Part shown: positions 1 to 12,341 of the stretch, in pieces | How the letters are laid out: the number at the start of each line of letters is the position of its first letter | Position numbering within the stretch: position 1 is the first letter of the stretch | Assembly (NCBI GenBank): GCA_029964075.1 | Contig: CM057130.1 | Location: 6,200,001 to 6,264,000 of the forward strand | Length of the DNA: 64,000 bases | Reading direction: 5' to 3' | Source: Patiria pectinifera | Taxonomy: Eukaryota; Echinodermata; Asteroidea; Valvatida; Asterinidae | Position numbers and translations under genes: made by a program | Notes under the pieces: generated by a model | Told to the model about the DNA's origin: nothing | The model's input: only the letters and a program-made list of their open reading frames with translations | Databases searched by the model: none

Positions 1-109
1 AAATAAGGGGTTTCCCCCATTTAAGAGCTTTGTTGATACACATGGCACATGTACATTAATGCAATATCAATTTAGTGTACAAATGTACAGTTTCCAGTTA
101 TTATTAGTA

Positions 110-376
110 GCTATTATTGAAACCAAGGAATCCTCAAAAGCGCCTATATAGTCGCTGTTAAGCTTGCTAGCGTGAAGAAACCTGTAGAGAAGACAAAGAG
201 AAGAAAGTACAGTTTTAGAGGTAGGAGGTAAACCCCAGAAGAATAGTCTGGGGAAAACCCACGGAATCAGGTAGGGACTTAAAACCCAATCCACATTTGG
301 ACCAGGGCAGGAATGGAAAGCGGGCCATAGAAGTGGAAGGCGAGGAAAAAAATTGGTACGCCAACCTGACTCCCAA
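110..376 (-). mobile_element. tRNA-derived SINE, family A, minus copy
   Basis: The reverse complement begins GGGAGTCAGGTTGGCGTACC and runs through CCTCGCCTTCC to a CTTCTCTTTGTCTTCTC tail. It matches the copy at 23173-23425 along its length. A-box-like GGCGTA and a B-box region suggest an RNA polymerase III origin. Confidence 0.7.
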
Positions 377-2118
377 ATGTTTACAGTGTAATACAGTACA
401 ATGAAAACTTCAATACAAAGTGATTTTGCTGAAAAAGAAATGGGCCTGTTTGTTGGGGGTGGGGAGGCTTTACATGCCTCGGTTTTCTAAATGAACCGTA
501 ACTTGTTGCTTAGAAACCTGTGTGAGTATCTAAAAGAGTTTTGTGTTGTGTAACTTCACATTTGTTTCAATGAACCCTTCAAAATGGAGCAGAATTTTCA
601 GCCTTGTGTCTGAGTTATGTCTGTAAAGAGCTATACACAGAAGCATCTTAAGACATGTCCACATCTCTTGTGAAGAGCGCTAGAGCTACAACAGTTACAA
701 CTACATGGGCAGATACTGACAATAGACATACATGTACGTGCAGCCCTACATGTAAGGTACAATGGAGTTCTAGATGCCTGTTTTGGATTTGTAATTTACC
801 TTATTAAAAACAAAGAATCCCAGAGACATTGGAGGTGTTTAAGAATGGCTCAACTGGCCTCGCAGACACCTGGCAGGAGTTTTTAGATTTTCTGGGATAA
901 TGCTGTCTTAAGAGCATTATAGACCAATTGACAGACATTGAGACAGATTGGCCAACCATGAACTAGAGGTGCACATGTACATGTACATGTATGTATAGTT
1001 ACGGGTAGTACGGGAACTGGGTACCCGATTGAAAAACACAAGGGTATCCATTAAAGAAACCCAACCCCAAAATTCAAATTTCGGAAGTTGCTGTTCAGAT
1101 TGTTTATAAAGGTTCGCACGATGATACAACCACATCTGTGTGTCGATACAAGATACAAGTGTTTACAATGAGCTTACAGCCACGAGCGTCGGAGCATGAA
1201 ATATGATTTGTTTTCCCATGTAGCCTGGTTTTCATTTTTAAAATCCCCCACAAATGACATTCAAAACCTTTCTTATTCATTGTCTGAGAAGTTACTAAGT
1301 AATTTGTAAAGTCAGTCACGGGTACCGGGTTCAGATGCACAGCCCTACCATGAACTGACTATAATGAGTTCAACTCTATAAATAGTATTTTCCCCTTAAA
1401 GACCCAAAAAGCTCAAAGATGAAAGCTCGTATTTCCACTCCAAAAGATAACCATGGGCTCTTAAATGTCATCCTGTTCGAAGGAAACGATGGTACCATGA
1501 GATGTAATTTGGGATGTAGTGGGCGGTTCGCCCTTCAGAGCCCGCCTCGTTTTGCTCCAGTTCACTATCGATTCCTCCTCTGCAGAGAACTCTTCTCAAG
1601 TGTAAAACTAAATCAAGCCATTTCCTTATTGGGTTTTACCAATACAAAAAAGGGCTTTTGCGTTGGATGACTTTCTTGTAAACTGCAAAACTTGAGATCT
1701 GAATTTGCTGCCATCAGACATCAGTGATCTTTAATCATAGTTACTGTATGTAATGCTTGATATGTACGTGCATCTTAATGAATGCATTTTGCTTTGACTT
1801 CACCCAGTGCGAATATGCCCAACCGTACCTAAATTTATTCCAGCCTAATCTGAGATCAACATTTTCTCCACATCACTATCAATATGGTGGTTCATGTTAG
1901 GAGGGAAAGGGGGGGGGGACTTCCATGAAGTCTCCCGTTCTAAACTTTTCATGTGGCTACATGTACATACATGTAATTCAACCTTCATTTTTAAAATCTG
2001 GAATTGAACAAAAATATATGTTAATTGCCTTCAAATATTGAAGCACCTCCAGGTGCCCCAGAAGTTTAGGCTAACCCTTCGTTATTCCACTGTCATGATG
2101 ATCTTTTTGGTGTTTTTT
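377..2118. other. No gene seen
   Basis: AT-rich sequence with short frames only. It holds ACATGTAC words near 970 and 1960 and a G run at 1910. No splice-bounded coding block is apparent. Confidence 0.6.
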
Positions 2119-2313
2119 TCTTCAAATGAACCACAAAGGGAACTGACTGGGTGAATTATAAAAAAAAAATTAAAAGTTGAACAAAGGAATTGACTGGAGC
2201 GGGGCGTGATTCTGCGACCTCCCGGATTAACGTTTCGGTGCTTTACCGAAGTCCTGAGCTATCCAGCCCTATGTTGGCAGTTCCCCAATTTGCAATATCT
2301 TTGTCCAAGGGGC
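2119..2313 (-). mobile_element. tRNA-derived SINE, family B, diverged copy
   Basis: It shares the order CAAATGAACC, GTTGAACAAAGGAATTGACTG, tRNA-like body and GGGGCGC with the copy at 2421-2622. The anticodon-side A box is damaged (TTTACCGAAGTCCTGAGC), and an insertion lengthens it. The two copies lie head-to-tail with a spacing of about 302 bp. Confidence 0.75.
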
Positions 2314-2420
2314 GCTAGCCAGAAGCCATCATGCAGCTATAGGGATCACGCCCAAAGTCACGATACAGACCTGGGAAATATCAGACGGGGATCACTCAGA
2401 GAGGATACAGCTTTTTATTA

Positions 2421-2622
2421 CAAATTTTCAAATGAACCTCAAAGGGAAACTGACCAGGTGAATTACAACAATTTTTGAAAAGTTGAACAAAGAAATTGAC
2501 TGGAGTGGGGCTTGAACCTGCGACCCCCGGATTACTGTTCCGATGCTCTACCAACTGAGCTATCCATGCAGCCCTATATTGGCGGTTTCCCAATTTGTCA
2601 ACATCTTCGCTCAAGGGGCGCT
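2421..2622 (-). mobile_element. tRNA-derived SINE, family B, better copy
   Basis: The reverse complement carries a good A box (TGGATAGCTCAGTTGGTAG) and B box (GGTTCAAGCC), separated as in a tRNA. The flank GACTGGAGT...GTTGAACAAAG is the SINE-specific part. It is not a functional tRNA gene, because the acceptor stem does not pair and it sits in a repeat unit. Confidence 0.8.
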
Positions 2623-3155
2623 TAAGTCAAAGTTATCTAATTGGTAGTGAAAACTTATTCGACCAATCATATTTCAATTACAAGGAGTGATTTAATAGCA
2701 CCCTCCCTTTGAATTGAAGAAGTTGCACGTCCCAGCCCAGATACAGCAGTTACAAATATATTTTATAGGTTCACAAAATGCATGTACCTCATCATGATAC
2801 AAAACATGTGAATAATGAAATCAGCAATTCAATTCCAGCGCTTAGTTAATCAGTAAAAGCGAGAAATAAATGTATACATCCTTGTTGACATGCATATATA
2901 TTAGGTTATTGAAAAGCAAATTAGCTAGCCAGATATTTGCACCGTGAATGTTGACATACATGTACCAGCACAATCTGGGGTTCTGACGAATCAATAACCA
3001 CCTTTGTGACTTGAATGTGGCTGAAAGCCATTGTGACGAAAATTCCTGTTGAATGTGTGCATATAATAATTGAACCTATATTTAGAAACTTACTTCAGTG
3101 TACACTCTGTGTCTACACAAAGGCTATTCAACACTAACAGAGTTTAGTAAAGTTA

Positions 3156-3685
3156 AAGGGAATATACATCATTTGCTTTTGCTTCAATTTTCAGAAATGG
3201 ATGGATTTTGGGGGTTGGTAATATATAGCAAATATTGTTACACTAACTTTTTTTGAAGTTTTGGGCTCGTAGATGCTATAAAAACCAAGAAAAACAATCA
3301 TTTTCCTGTGGGCTGGTTCCCTGACTCCATTTAAGATGAAACAGATCACTTCATAGACGTTGGGGAAATGTAAGGTCAGGGAACCAGTCTAGCTGGCTTG
3401 TACCCGTTCATAGGTGTGAAATTGATTGCAAACAAATGCAGACTAAATATGGTCAATTGGGGCCAGTATTTGTAAAAAAGTCAGTTTTTTCCAACGCTGG
3501 TAGGCTGACCAGTGTTGGAAATTCATACCAAAATATCACTTTTCTTGAAAATGACAGTATACCAGGTGCCATGATTTTACAGGATGCTTTAGACTGTCAT
3601 TCACTAAGGTAAGTCCAGTAAGGTATTTCAAAATAATATGGTAGTTTTATATTTTGATGTTTGCAAATGTTGTATTTTCCCTTTA
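3156..3685 (+). mobile_element. Terminal-inverted-repeat element (MITE-like), family C copy 1
   Basis: It starts AAAGGGAATATAC and ends GTATTTTCCCTTT, short inverted ends around about 530 bp with no coding frame. Two internal hairpins stand out: GGTTCCCTGAC with GTCAGGGAACC about 70 bases apart, and CCAACGCTGGT with ACCAGTGTTGG. It matches copies at 11813-12341 and 32091-32627 end to end. Confidence 0.8.
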
Positions 3686-6600
3686 AAAAAAACAGGAAAC
3701 AGGAATTGCTTTGGCGCATCTGTAAAACCTTAAAAGAGCAGTTGAATCGATTGTAATAAAATTTGTCCGGGGAGTCTCCCTCCCCCCCCCCCTTCCTGCA
3801 AACATCAAGTTTGATTGCACATACATGTAATATTGGTGATATGAAAAATGTGATTGTGAGGATTGCGTGAAAGCACCTGCTTGTGAGCAATTGCAAGCAT
3901 GTGCGATGTGTGCGTGCATAAATCAGTTCGAAGTAAAAAAAAATCCTGTTTCGTGAAATAAATTAAGAAGGAACTATAAAAGAAGGTAGGAGGTAGATGT
4001 GAGGTTGGAGTTGAGGTTTCCAGGGCTGCTTTTCCTTGTCTCGCGACTTAAATTCTAACCAGACCAACTTTCATCGAAACTTAATACTTTACAATATTGG
4101 CATGCATAAATTCCTGAAGGCCCCTAGAGTTCATTAGATAGATGCTATACATAAAAGCACATGTACTTCTATCATGTCTCTCACGCGACACACATCTGAC
4201 ACACATCTGACGTACTGGACATACTACATTTGCGTGTAAATCAAGGTTTGACGTCAGTGATGTGACATGTTATGTTAGTGATGTAAATACATCTCATTCT
4301 AACATTACACATGCTTTAGTTTAACTAACTTGACAAATAATAAGACCATTGAAATAACAGGCTCCATGTCAGGATGTAACAAACATTGTAGGGTTTGTGC
4401 TATCTTTGTCCATAGTATTTTTGGATGCTGGAAAACTTGTAATATACTTGTAAAAACGTTCACCTCGCACAAGTTTCAAATTGCGCCATGAGGTTTCAAA
4501 GGACATAATTGGCATATTTACAAACCCAATTTTCAGAAATATCCTCCCCGGGACCAAAACCTGGATATGTCACTCCTTGACAAAGACACATCCCTTTACA
4601 TTTGGGGTTTGCTGGCCTGTGGCACAGGTTTCATGCAAAGTAAGCATTTTCAAGAGTTTTGGAAGGTTCCCAACATGAAAACGTGTAATTCGTAATGTGT
4701 CACTCAAGTATATGTTGTACTGGTTCATGTAAACCAGCTGCACCATGTACATGTACCATAATACTTACACCGCCATCATGTGATCCAGCCAGAAGAGTGA
4801 AAAATAAAAAATTCAATTGCTCTTTAGTCTCGCTTCCAACGTGACAAAACACAGAGAACTCGTTTTAACACTTCAAATGATGTATCCTGTCAAACAGCTT
4901 ATGAAAATGCACGTTAGTGTGCCTGCTCATATGCTGCAGATTTGCAGTTAGCTGTGTTTGGACATTTTGCAGGCCAGTAAGTTTTTTGGTTGGTGGGGGC
5001 GGGTGGAATTTGTCGTACATGTACCTTCTGTGTAAATTATGAGTTAATTTTTCTGCATACATTTCATGCAATAGTGGGCAATAATGGACCTGTAGTTCTT
5101 GTCTTTGGGCTTTTGTCAAACCTGTGAGTGGGTGGAAGAGGTGCAGACACCCAGCAATCTAGTCATGCTCTGTTAAGTTCCAATTTTGTTAAAAAAGGGA
5201 ATATGTTAACATCATTGCAACTCCCAACAGGCTGTCATATTCATGACTACATTGCAGAATGACTAAGGATATCCTTTTTCATTAAGAGATGAACTAATGA
5301 ATATTATTTTTGTTTTCTGTTCTCTTTCATGAACAATGTGACGCTCTATCCATCTCAATTACTGTCATGATGTTCTCAAAGGTAAGTGAAATATCCACGG
5401 AATATTAAAAATTCTGGAGAAAGATACTTGATTGATCGCTCAAAATGTGCAAATTTATATTTTATGTGGCGTTGTTCTAATCTTAAATTGATTAAGCACA
5501 GTTGGAAAATGTATGTACTGACAATTTCCTCCTAGTGAATGTAATGTAGTTATGTATGAACAGCGCCCTCTGTTGTTGGGATTCGGAACGTCCAATAAAT
5601 CTTCCTGGTGAATGAAGGTGACAGTTGCATGTGTCTTAAACTGGAATAGCGCCCTCTCTTGAAATAGAGTTGTAAAATTTGACTACTTTCTATGATGAAT
5701 GTATGTACTGTACAGTACTGTACCAATATGAAACATGTTCCGCTGAATTTCATATTGCCCTCATTATTCCATATTACATAAACATTTGATGTATTCACTT
5801 TAACATAATTTTTTGGCCACTTTTAAAGGGGCAGTAGGTCCTGAAATCCCCGAAAATTTCATGTTTTGGATTGTTTACTTATCCTATTTCAAACATCTGG
5901 TTGAAAAGAAACCAACTAATGTCTTACCATTCCGGCCCGAGAAAAGACGGGAAAAAACGGTTGTTTACATCGGACACGCGCAGTACGAGTACGCTTTCCT
6001 GTCGTTTTCAGTCAATGTACGATGTACATGTACACGTTTTGTGTGTCAATACAGCACCGTGCTCGCGAACAGCGCGCGGTGACCAATCACCAATGCACAA
6101 AATGTGGTTTCTTACACGTTTGCAAAAGGCAAACACTTTACAGATGAAATCACAACTAGCACCCAAACAGCTTGACTTTTTGGGGTCGCAAAAGTGGACC
6201 CCGAAAGTCGTTTTCGCACACATAATACAGGAATAACACCAAAAAACGCCCAGTTTTTAAAGGATAATTGTGTGGATGTTTAAAGCCTACTATTAAATAT
6301 TCTTTTCGATAAACATCATTTCGTTCAAAGCACATTTTGTATTAGAACATTCCAAAAGTTGATCATCACATAAAATAGATGGCGTCAAAAAAAAAAATGG
6401 TTTCCGCAAGACTTATGAACTATGTTTTTCAACTCTCTCCACTACGCTTCATCATTATGTTGCAAAAGACTCCCAACTCAGAATTTCCTGTATTTATCAT
6501 TCCTATTTACTTTCAATGCATGCATGTACATCAAATACGTTCATAATCTTATCCTACTATTCCCATTTCTACATGCAATTCATCGTTCACGGTTGAATAA

Positions 6601-8935
6601 CAGTACATCCTTCTGGATTTCTCATCAATATTGCCTTTATGGAGTACAAGTAATGGGTACGTGGACAGAACATCAATTAATTGTATCCGTATTTATTTCC
6701 CACCTGTTTTCCCATTCAAATCAAATTGGGCTTTACACGTGACTTTCAGGTGTAATGGAACTTCATCAATTTTTACTTCCACTGATCATATGTTTTAATT
6801 TTTTTTTGCACTTCAGTTTTGTTCACACAAGGAAATTGCTATTCTTTTGCAAAATATAGACTTTTGTCAACCCAAAACAAGAAATTCAAATGGATCATAT
6901 TATTGTGTACTGTTATCAATTCTTAATTACACAAAAAGGAAAAATGTCACCCCTCCTTCTTCCCCACTCCTCCTTCCCCCATCCCCCCCCCCCAAAATAT
7001 ATTTTAATGAACCTTGGAAAAATTGTTTCCCTTCAATATAATAATGGCTGGACATGGTAGACATGATTATTTATCCCCCGACTCTATCCAGCCCAAAAAT
7101 AGCACTGGAAACGAACAACTGAATACTGGCCGTTCGTTCAACCCTGACATTTCCAGCTCGGTCCAGAAAAACAGGCTTGGGCCGTGCCGCGCAAAATAAT
7201 TAGGGCCGTGCATTTAGAAAATCTCGTTTCTGGTGGCTGTTTGTTAAAGAATTATATCTAGCAAGACAGAATTTTGCATCAGAGGGATGTAATTTTTTAT
7301 AGGCTTTGCCTGTGTACTTGGTGCTGTCTGTATCAGGCCTTGTAAGAAAAATTCACAAGCCTTATCGGGTGGGACTCGAACCCACTCTCAGTCTCAGTAT
7401 ACTGGCTGGGGATTTTGTTCTCTCTCCGTTCTCTCTTGTTCTCTTGTGTCCGACAAGTGTACAATGCCTTTACAATAACTTTTGTGAAGGCAAAACCCAT
7501 TGCTATATTGTCATTGATATTTTGTTACTGTGGAAATAAACTGAACTGAACTAAAATTTAAAGACAAGAATCCTTAAATATATTGTTCCATGCATACATG
7601 TATTATACTGCAATTGCTGAAGTCTATAGTACACGTACATGTACAATCTTCATGAGTTACAAGTACATTTACTGAAGGTCCAATTAGTACTCCTTCATTT
7701 TAATTGCTGTTTTTGTCTCCCTAATGACCCCCGGCCTCCATTTTGTATGAAATCGACCGTAACTTTACTGGGATGAGTCAGGCATCAGAGAATTACACAT
7801 TTTAATGTCAATTTTGTGTCTGACAGATTTTGTATGCATGTTTGTCCATTTTGTTTTTATCTTCAAGCTACATATGTACATAAACACTATCATATTCATG
7901 ATTTTTTGGATGGGCTCAAAATATTTGAAAGTAAATAAAAAACATATATGCAAGTTGCAATATAAATTGTTGACATTAAATCCCTGTGCATATACATGTA
8001 CTGTAAGCCACTTGATGCTCTGGACACTAAACTGAAATTAATTAAAGAAAGTTTTTCAAATGTTTATCATTAATCCTTATACCGGTATGTTTTTTAAAAC
8101 TGCTTCAGTTTCTTTTTCATAACATATCAGTTTTTGCAATTGGCCACTACTTTGCGTCAATTCATAAATTAGGCTATTTTATCAAGGTTTTGAATTTTTA
8201 ATTAAAGTTGTTTACTAGTTCCATCATTGAATGCACAAGTGCAAATGACCCTGACTATACTGGGGATATTACTTAGGGCTGGAGCGATGAAAGACGTGTT
8301 TATCACTGCAATTAATTATGGGCAAGGACAGTGTGTCCAGAAAATACCAGTACATAAAAGAAGAATGCGAATCTACACTGAAACAGTGCGAAACGCATTT
8401 TTTAAAAAGTACTCAGAATATATGTGAAGTTATTACAACTTTTTGCATTAACAAAGTTCACAATTGATCAAGAAAAGTTGTGATGTTTGTAGTTGTACAT
8501 GCATTAACAAACAACCAATGGTTTGTTACATTTTTCAGTGCAGTAGGGAAAATATGTGAAAAATTAGCTCCTTCAACTGAAAATCTGTCTTGTGTAAAGC
8601 TACAGGCGTGAACAATTATATACAAAAAAAGTTTCCATACAAATATAAAGTTTTGAAATCATATTTCAAAGAATCGTGATAACATACATGTACTTTTCAG
8701 GGGAAAAACATCTGCCATTTTGGCAAAATAGATAGGAGTCATTAATTGTATGATTGGTGAATGTGCTTGGATCATGTACGTAAGTCACTATCTTTTGATC
8801 CTTTTCCAAGTAAGATGGACCTAATTTCAATTGCACGAAACAACAGTGGTACAAAATGATAATGTGCGAGTACAATTGGAGGGGTTTGTGGTTCTTCTTC
8901 CACTTACTCTTCATCAGTGCTCTGCATCACAATTG
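3686..8935. other. No gene seen
   Basis: Apart from the retroposon tail at 7300-7552, this holds short chance frames, a poly-C run at 6981, GCGCTCTCT-type words and many ACATGTA words. The 121-codon frame at 5871-6236 has no recognisable protein and lies in sequence that looks repetitive. Confidence 0.55.
7300..7552 (-). mobile_element. SINE- or LINE-tail-like repeat
   Basis: TGGGACTCGAACCCACTCTC in reverse is a B-box-like GTGGGTTCGAGTCCCA. The segment ends with GAAATAAACTGAACTGAACT, typical of short-repeat retroposon tails. No second full copy is in the window. Confidence 0.35.
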
Positions 8936-9130
8936 CTGCCGAGCACAAGTACCCCTCAATGGTAAGAAAGGGAGAGTTGGGGGAGCCAACAGTGTGGTCT
9001 TAGAACGAATTGCCATTGTACGCCTGGTGGTCAAATAGACACTATAGGTTTGTGCACATGTATCATCTACAATCAAATTAGTCATGTACTTCGCGCTATT
9101 CGTGCGCGAACCCTTACGTGCACCCGATGG
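8936..9130 (-). repeat. Interspersed repeat, family D, minus copy
   Basis: GCACAAGTACCCCTCAATGG and AGAGTTGGGGGAG are the reverse complement of the block at 22228-22375. The copy continues with GCGCGAACCCTTACGTGCAC, which matches the far end of that copy. The long plus-strand frame crossing it is non-genic. Confidence 0.65.
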
Positions 9131-11812
9131 GGGCAAAGCAATTTTTTTCCCAAAATATCTTAATTTTTTTCATTATATTCTCAATTTATCATTTTTCCGA
9201 GCGTGAGCAGGGGAGCATTTGCCCTACCCCCCCCCCTATCAAACAAAAAGCAATATGGCTTTGCATCTCTTTTTTCTTTTTTTCCCCCCTCTTTTTCCTT
9301 TTTTTTTTTCCAGGGGAGGGGGGGCAAGCGCCCCCCTAGCCCCCCCCTCGCGACGCCCATGATTACATGTCTGACATCAACTTCACACATGATGAAAAAC
9401 ATACTGAATCATGGCATCCTAAGTTCTGAGTGTTATTTTTGTTTTTTTAATAGGAACCTTTCTTTCTGCCTTAAAAACAAAAACCCACAAAAACACTTGC
9501 ATTTTGCATGTGAAAACAAAATACCAAAAATGACAACCTAAAATCTAGATTGTATTATAACGGGGGATTGTAACGGTCCATCAAAAGTTTTCATACCCCC
9601 GCAACCTTCCCCCCTCCCCCCACCCTCCCCCCCCCCTCCCCCAAGACAAAGAGCAAGCAACTTTTTCACCAAAGAAAACATGTCTTCTCATGTGGTTTTG
9701 AAAAAAAAAAAATCCAAGAAAATAATTGAAATGTGACAGATTCACATTTCAACCCTTGGTCGCACAGCATTGAATTTTGTGTTACCATGTTAACTTTGAA
9801 GTATCATATCTATTATTTGGCTGTTTTAACCAATTATTGCATGGTTACTTCAATCAACTGTTTTTAGAGTGTTATGTAGTTGGGAGTTACGGTAAGGTTT
9901 AATGAGGCAAAAATACGTTCCAAAAAATATTCCCTAACCATTTACATTGTTATGTTTCCATTGCCTGATCTTTACATACATGTAATAACTTTTCTACCAC
10001 TGTGACGATGGCATCTATATTTAAAAGTTGTTTATATGGGGAGCTCTCACCTGTTAGAAACTCATTTATCTCACATTTTATTCCCCAGTGAAAAGGTTTT
10101 TAGTTTTTAATTTTCTCAATAAATCAACTTCCTGTTGGTGCCTCACTGAGCCTCTGTACTGTCTCTTGTCATTTCCTCGAAAAACAGTCCAATTATTGAT
10201 CTGGTGTTGTATAATGCATGTGTTCATATCAGACCTTACGTAAATTATCGTCATTAAAAGTCTAAAGGAAATGTCATCATGGAGTGATACGAGGGTAAGA
10301 ACCGGAGATTGTGTGCCTTCTTTTCTCAGTAATTAGTCCCCTCTGCCGGAGAGAAAGTGTATGAACCCGGAGATTGAGAAAAAAAACAAAAAAGAGGATA
10401 TTTTTAAGTGTCATTGGAAACACCTGGCATTCAGAATTGCATGGCAAGGAAAAACAGGAATATGATATCAATCCTTAAAAAAGGTCGTTTGATGTCACCG
10501 GTTCATACTTCATGCGAATGTTGGCGTGGAGCGAATTCAGTAATTAATAGGTATGGGTGATTCATGAAATTTGCTTTGATTTCGGGTAAAGTATGAACGG
10601 TCCTAAACTTACATGTAGGTCCAAATAATCTTGCTTTATCGGGGACTAAATGAAGAACATTCTACGTTATGGATTGTTGTTTTAATAACTTGCATCAACT
10701 GGTGTAAATACATCTGTAACAAACCTGTTTGCTTTATTTGGGTCCATTAGATCATTTTGTGCAACTTCCTTCTCATAAATGTACATGTATGAAAGCTATT
10801 TGACATCCGTTTTTGGTAATTGTCTTGTAAAGTGTTGTTCTTTCCAGAAAACTGAGGGCACTTTTGCTGTTCATTGACATTGTTCAGTTTAGGGGTTTTC
10901 TGTTCAAATTGTGAACCCCAAAACATTTACTCATTGGAAAGGTTGCTCATTGGCTTATTGACATGTACTGACACAACAACGAATCACTAAAGAAAAGAAA
11001 AGAAAATATATGACAGCAAAAAATCCAAAATACTGGCAACTTTTGGTGCTGTAATAGCTGTAAAATTGAGGTTTCTGCCTGAAATGACATCACACGTTTG
11101 CTCATGAATTGGAATTAGCATAAAAAAGGCACCAAAATACCCATGAAAATGGTCGAACGAAAATTGAACATACATGTAAGTTTAAATGGGACACAAACAT
11201 GTTTCAAGAATTGCATTAAAAAATTCACATTGCATTAGCGCTTTAATACATGTAACTATGTAAGAACCTGACTTTCCAAAATTGTGGAAAAAAAGTTGAA
11301 ATGTTTGGGGAAAATAGATAATTTATAAGTGTATTGAATTTTCAGGTGAAAAAGGACCATGATAAGAAATAATTGTTCTAAGAACCAAGGCTGACAAAGC
11401 TCAATATTCATGTAAGTGTGTACATAAAGTATGCAATCAATTCTGTGTAATTACGTTTGTCACATTGTCTAATTTATAACTAATTAGTTTGTTGATGGAA
11501 ATACGATCCCATTTAATTAGAAATGCTTCAGAGAAAGGGAGAAACACTTCAGGGAAATAGCTCATTTTGAAATCCCTGTGTGACAGACATGTACACATAC
11601 AGTATTTGATCGATCACGACCAGTGACGGAGTTTGCACTGCGGCCTGGCGCTATGGCGAATCAACACTTCCATGAATCACAAACAAACAAACAAAAATTC
11701 TAAAATCACCTGTGATTGTATAACATTATACAATGCTGCATTCAAATTTTGCAATTTCCAGGGTTTTTTTCTCCCAAAACAAAAAAATGTTGTGAGTTTA
11801 CATAGTGGGAAA
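9131..11812. other. No gene seen; homopolymer-rich
   Basis: It holds long C and G runs at 9225-9350 and 9595-9645, including GGGGAGGGGGGG, and the family L repeat. Nothing coding is supported. Confidence 0.6.
9459..9551 (+). repeat. Short repeat family L, copy 1
   Basis: TTTCTTTCTGCCTTAA, CACTTGCATTTTGCATGTGA and ACAACCTAAAATC are shared with 54665-54755. Confidence 0.55.
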
Positions 11813-12341
11813 CCTTTAAAGGGAATGTACCGTTACATCATTTGGTTTTCCTGTAATTTTCATGAACTATTTGAGGGGTTAGTATAATACATTTAGATCA
11901 AATATTGTTACACTGACATGTTTGAAGTTTTGTGTTTTCAAAAATGCTGAAAAAACAAGAAAAACAAAAACGTTCAAGTAGTCTGGTTTCCTGACTCCAC
12001 TGAAGTTGAAATGGATCAATTTATAGATGCCTGAAAATTTTAAGGTCCGAGGGAACCAGTCCAGCTGGCCTGCACCCGTTCATGTACATGTAACCAATAG
12101 CAAACAAAATTTGGACTGAAAAAAAATGGTAAATTTGTAGCAGGTTTTTCCAACGGTGGTCGGCCACGTTGGAAATGAATACAAAAATACCACTTTTCTT
12201 GAAAATGGCTTCACATCAGGTGCCATTATTTTACAGGATGCTTTACATTGTCATTTACCAACATCCTAGTAAGGTATTTTGTAAAAACTGCGTAGTTTTA
12301 TTTTTCGATGTTTGCAAATGTTGTATATTCCCTTTGAAGAG
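11813..12341 (+). mobile_element. Terminal-inverted-repeat element, family C copy 2
   Basis: It starts AAAGGGAATGTACCG and ends GTATATTCCCTTT, in the same orientation and with the same internal order as 3156-3685. The first hairpin is partly decayed (GGTTTCCTGAC against GTCCGAGGGAACC), and the second reads CCAACGGTGGTCGGCC...GTTGG. Confidence 0.8.

Noticed and set aside
5871..6236. 121-codon plus-strand frame
   Set aside because: No recognisable protein and no ATG at its start; the DNA looks like part of a dispersed repeat, although no second copy is in the window.
9200..9360. Coding frames over poly-C and poly-G tracts
   Set aside because: Proline- and glycine-rich peptides on both strands are translations of homopolymer runs.
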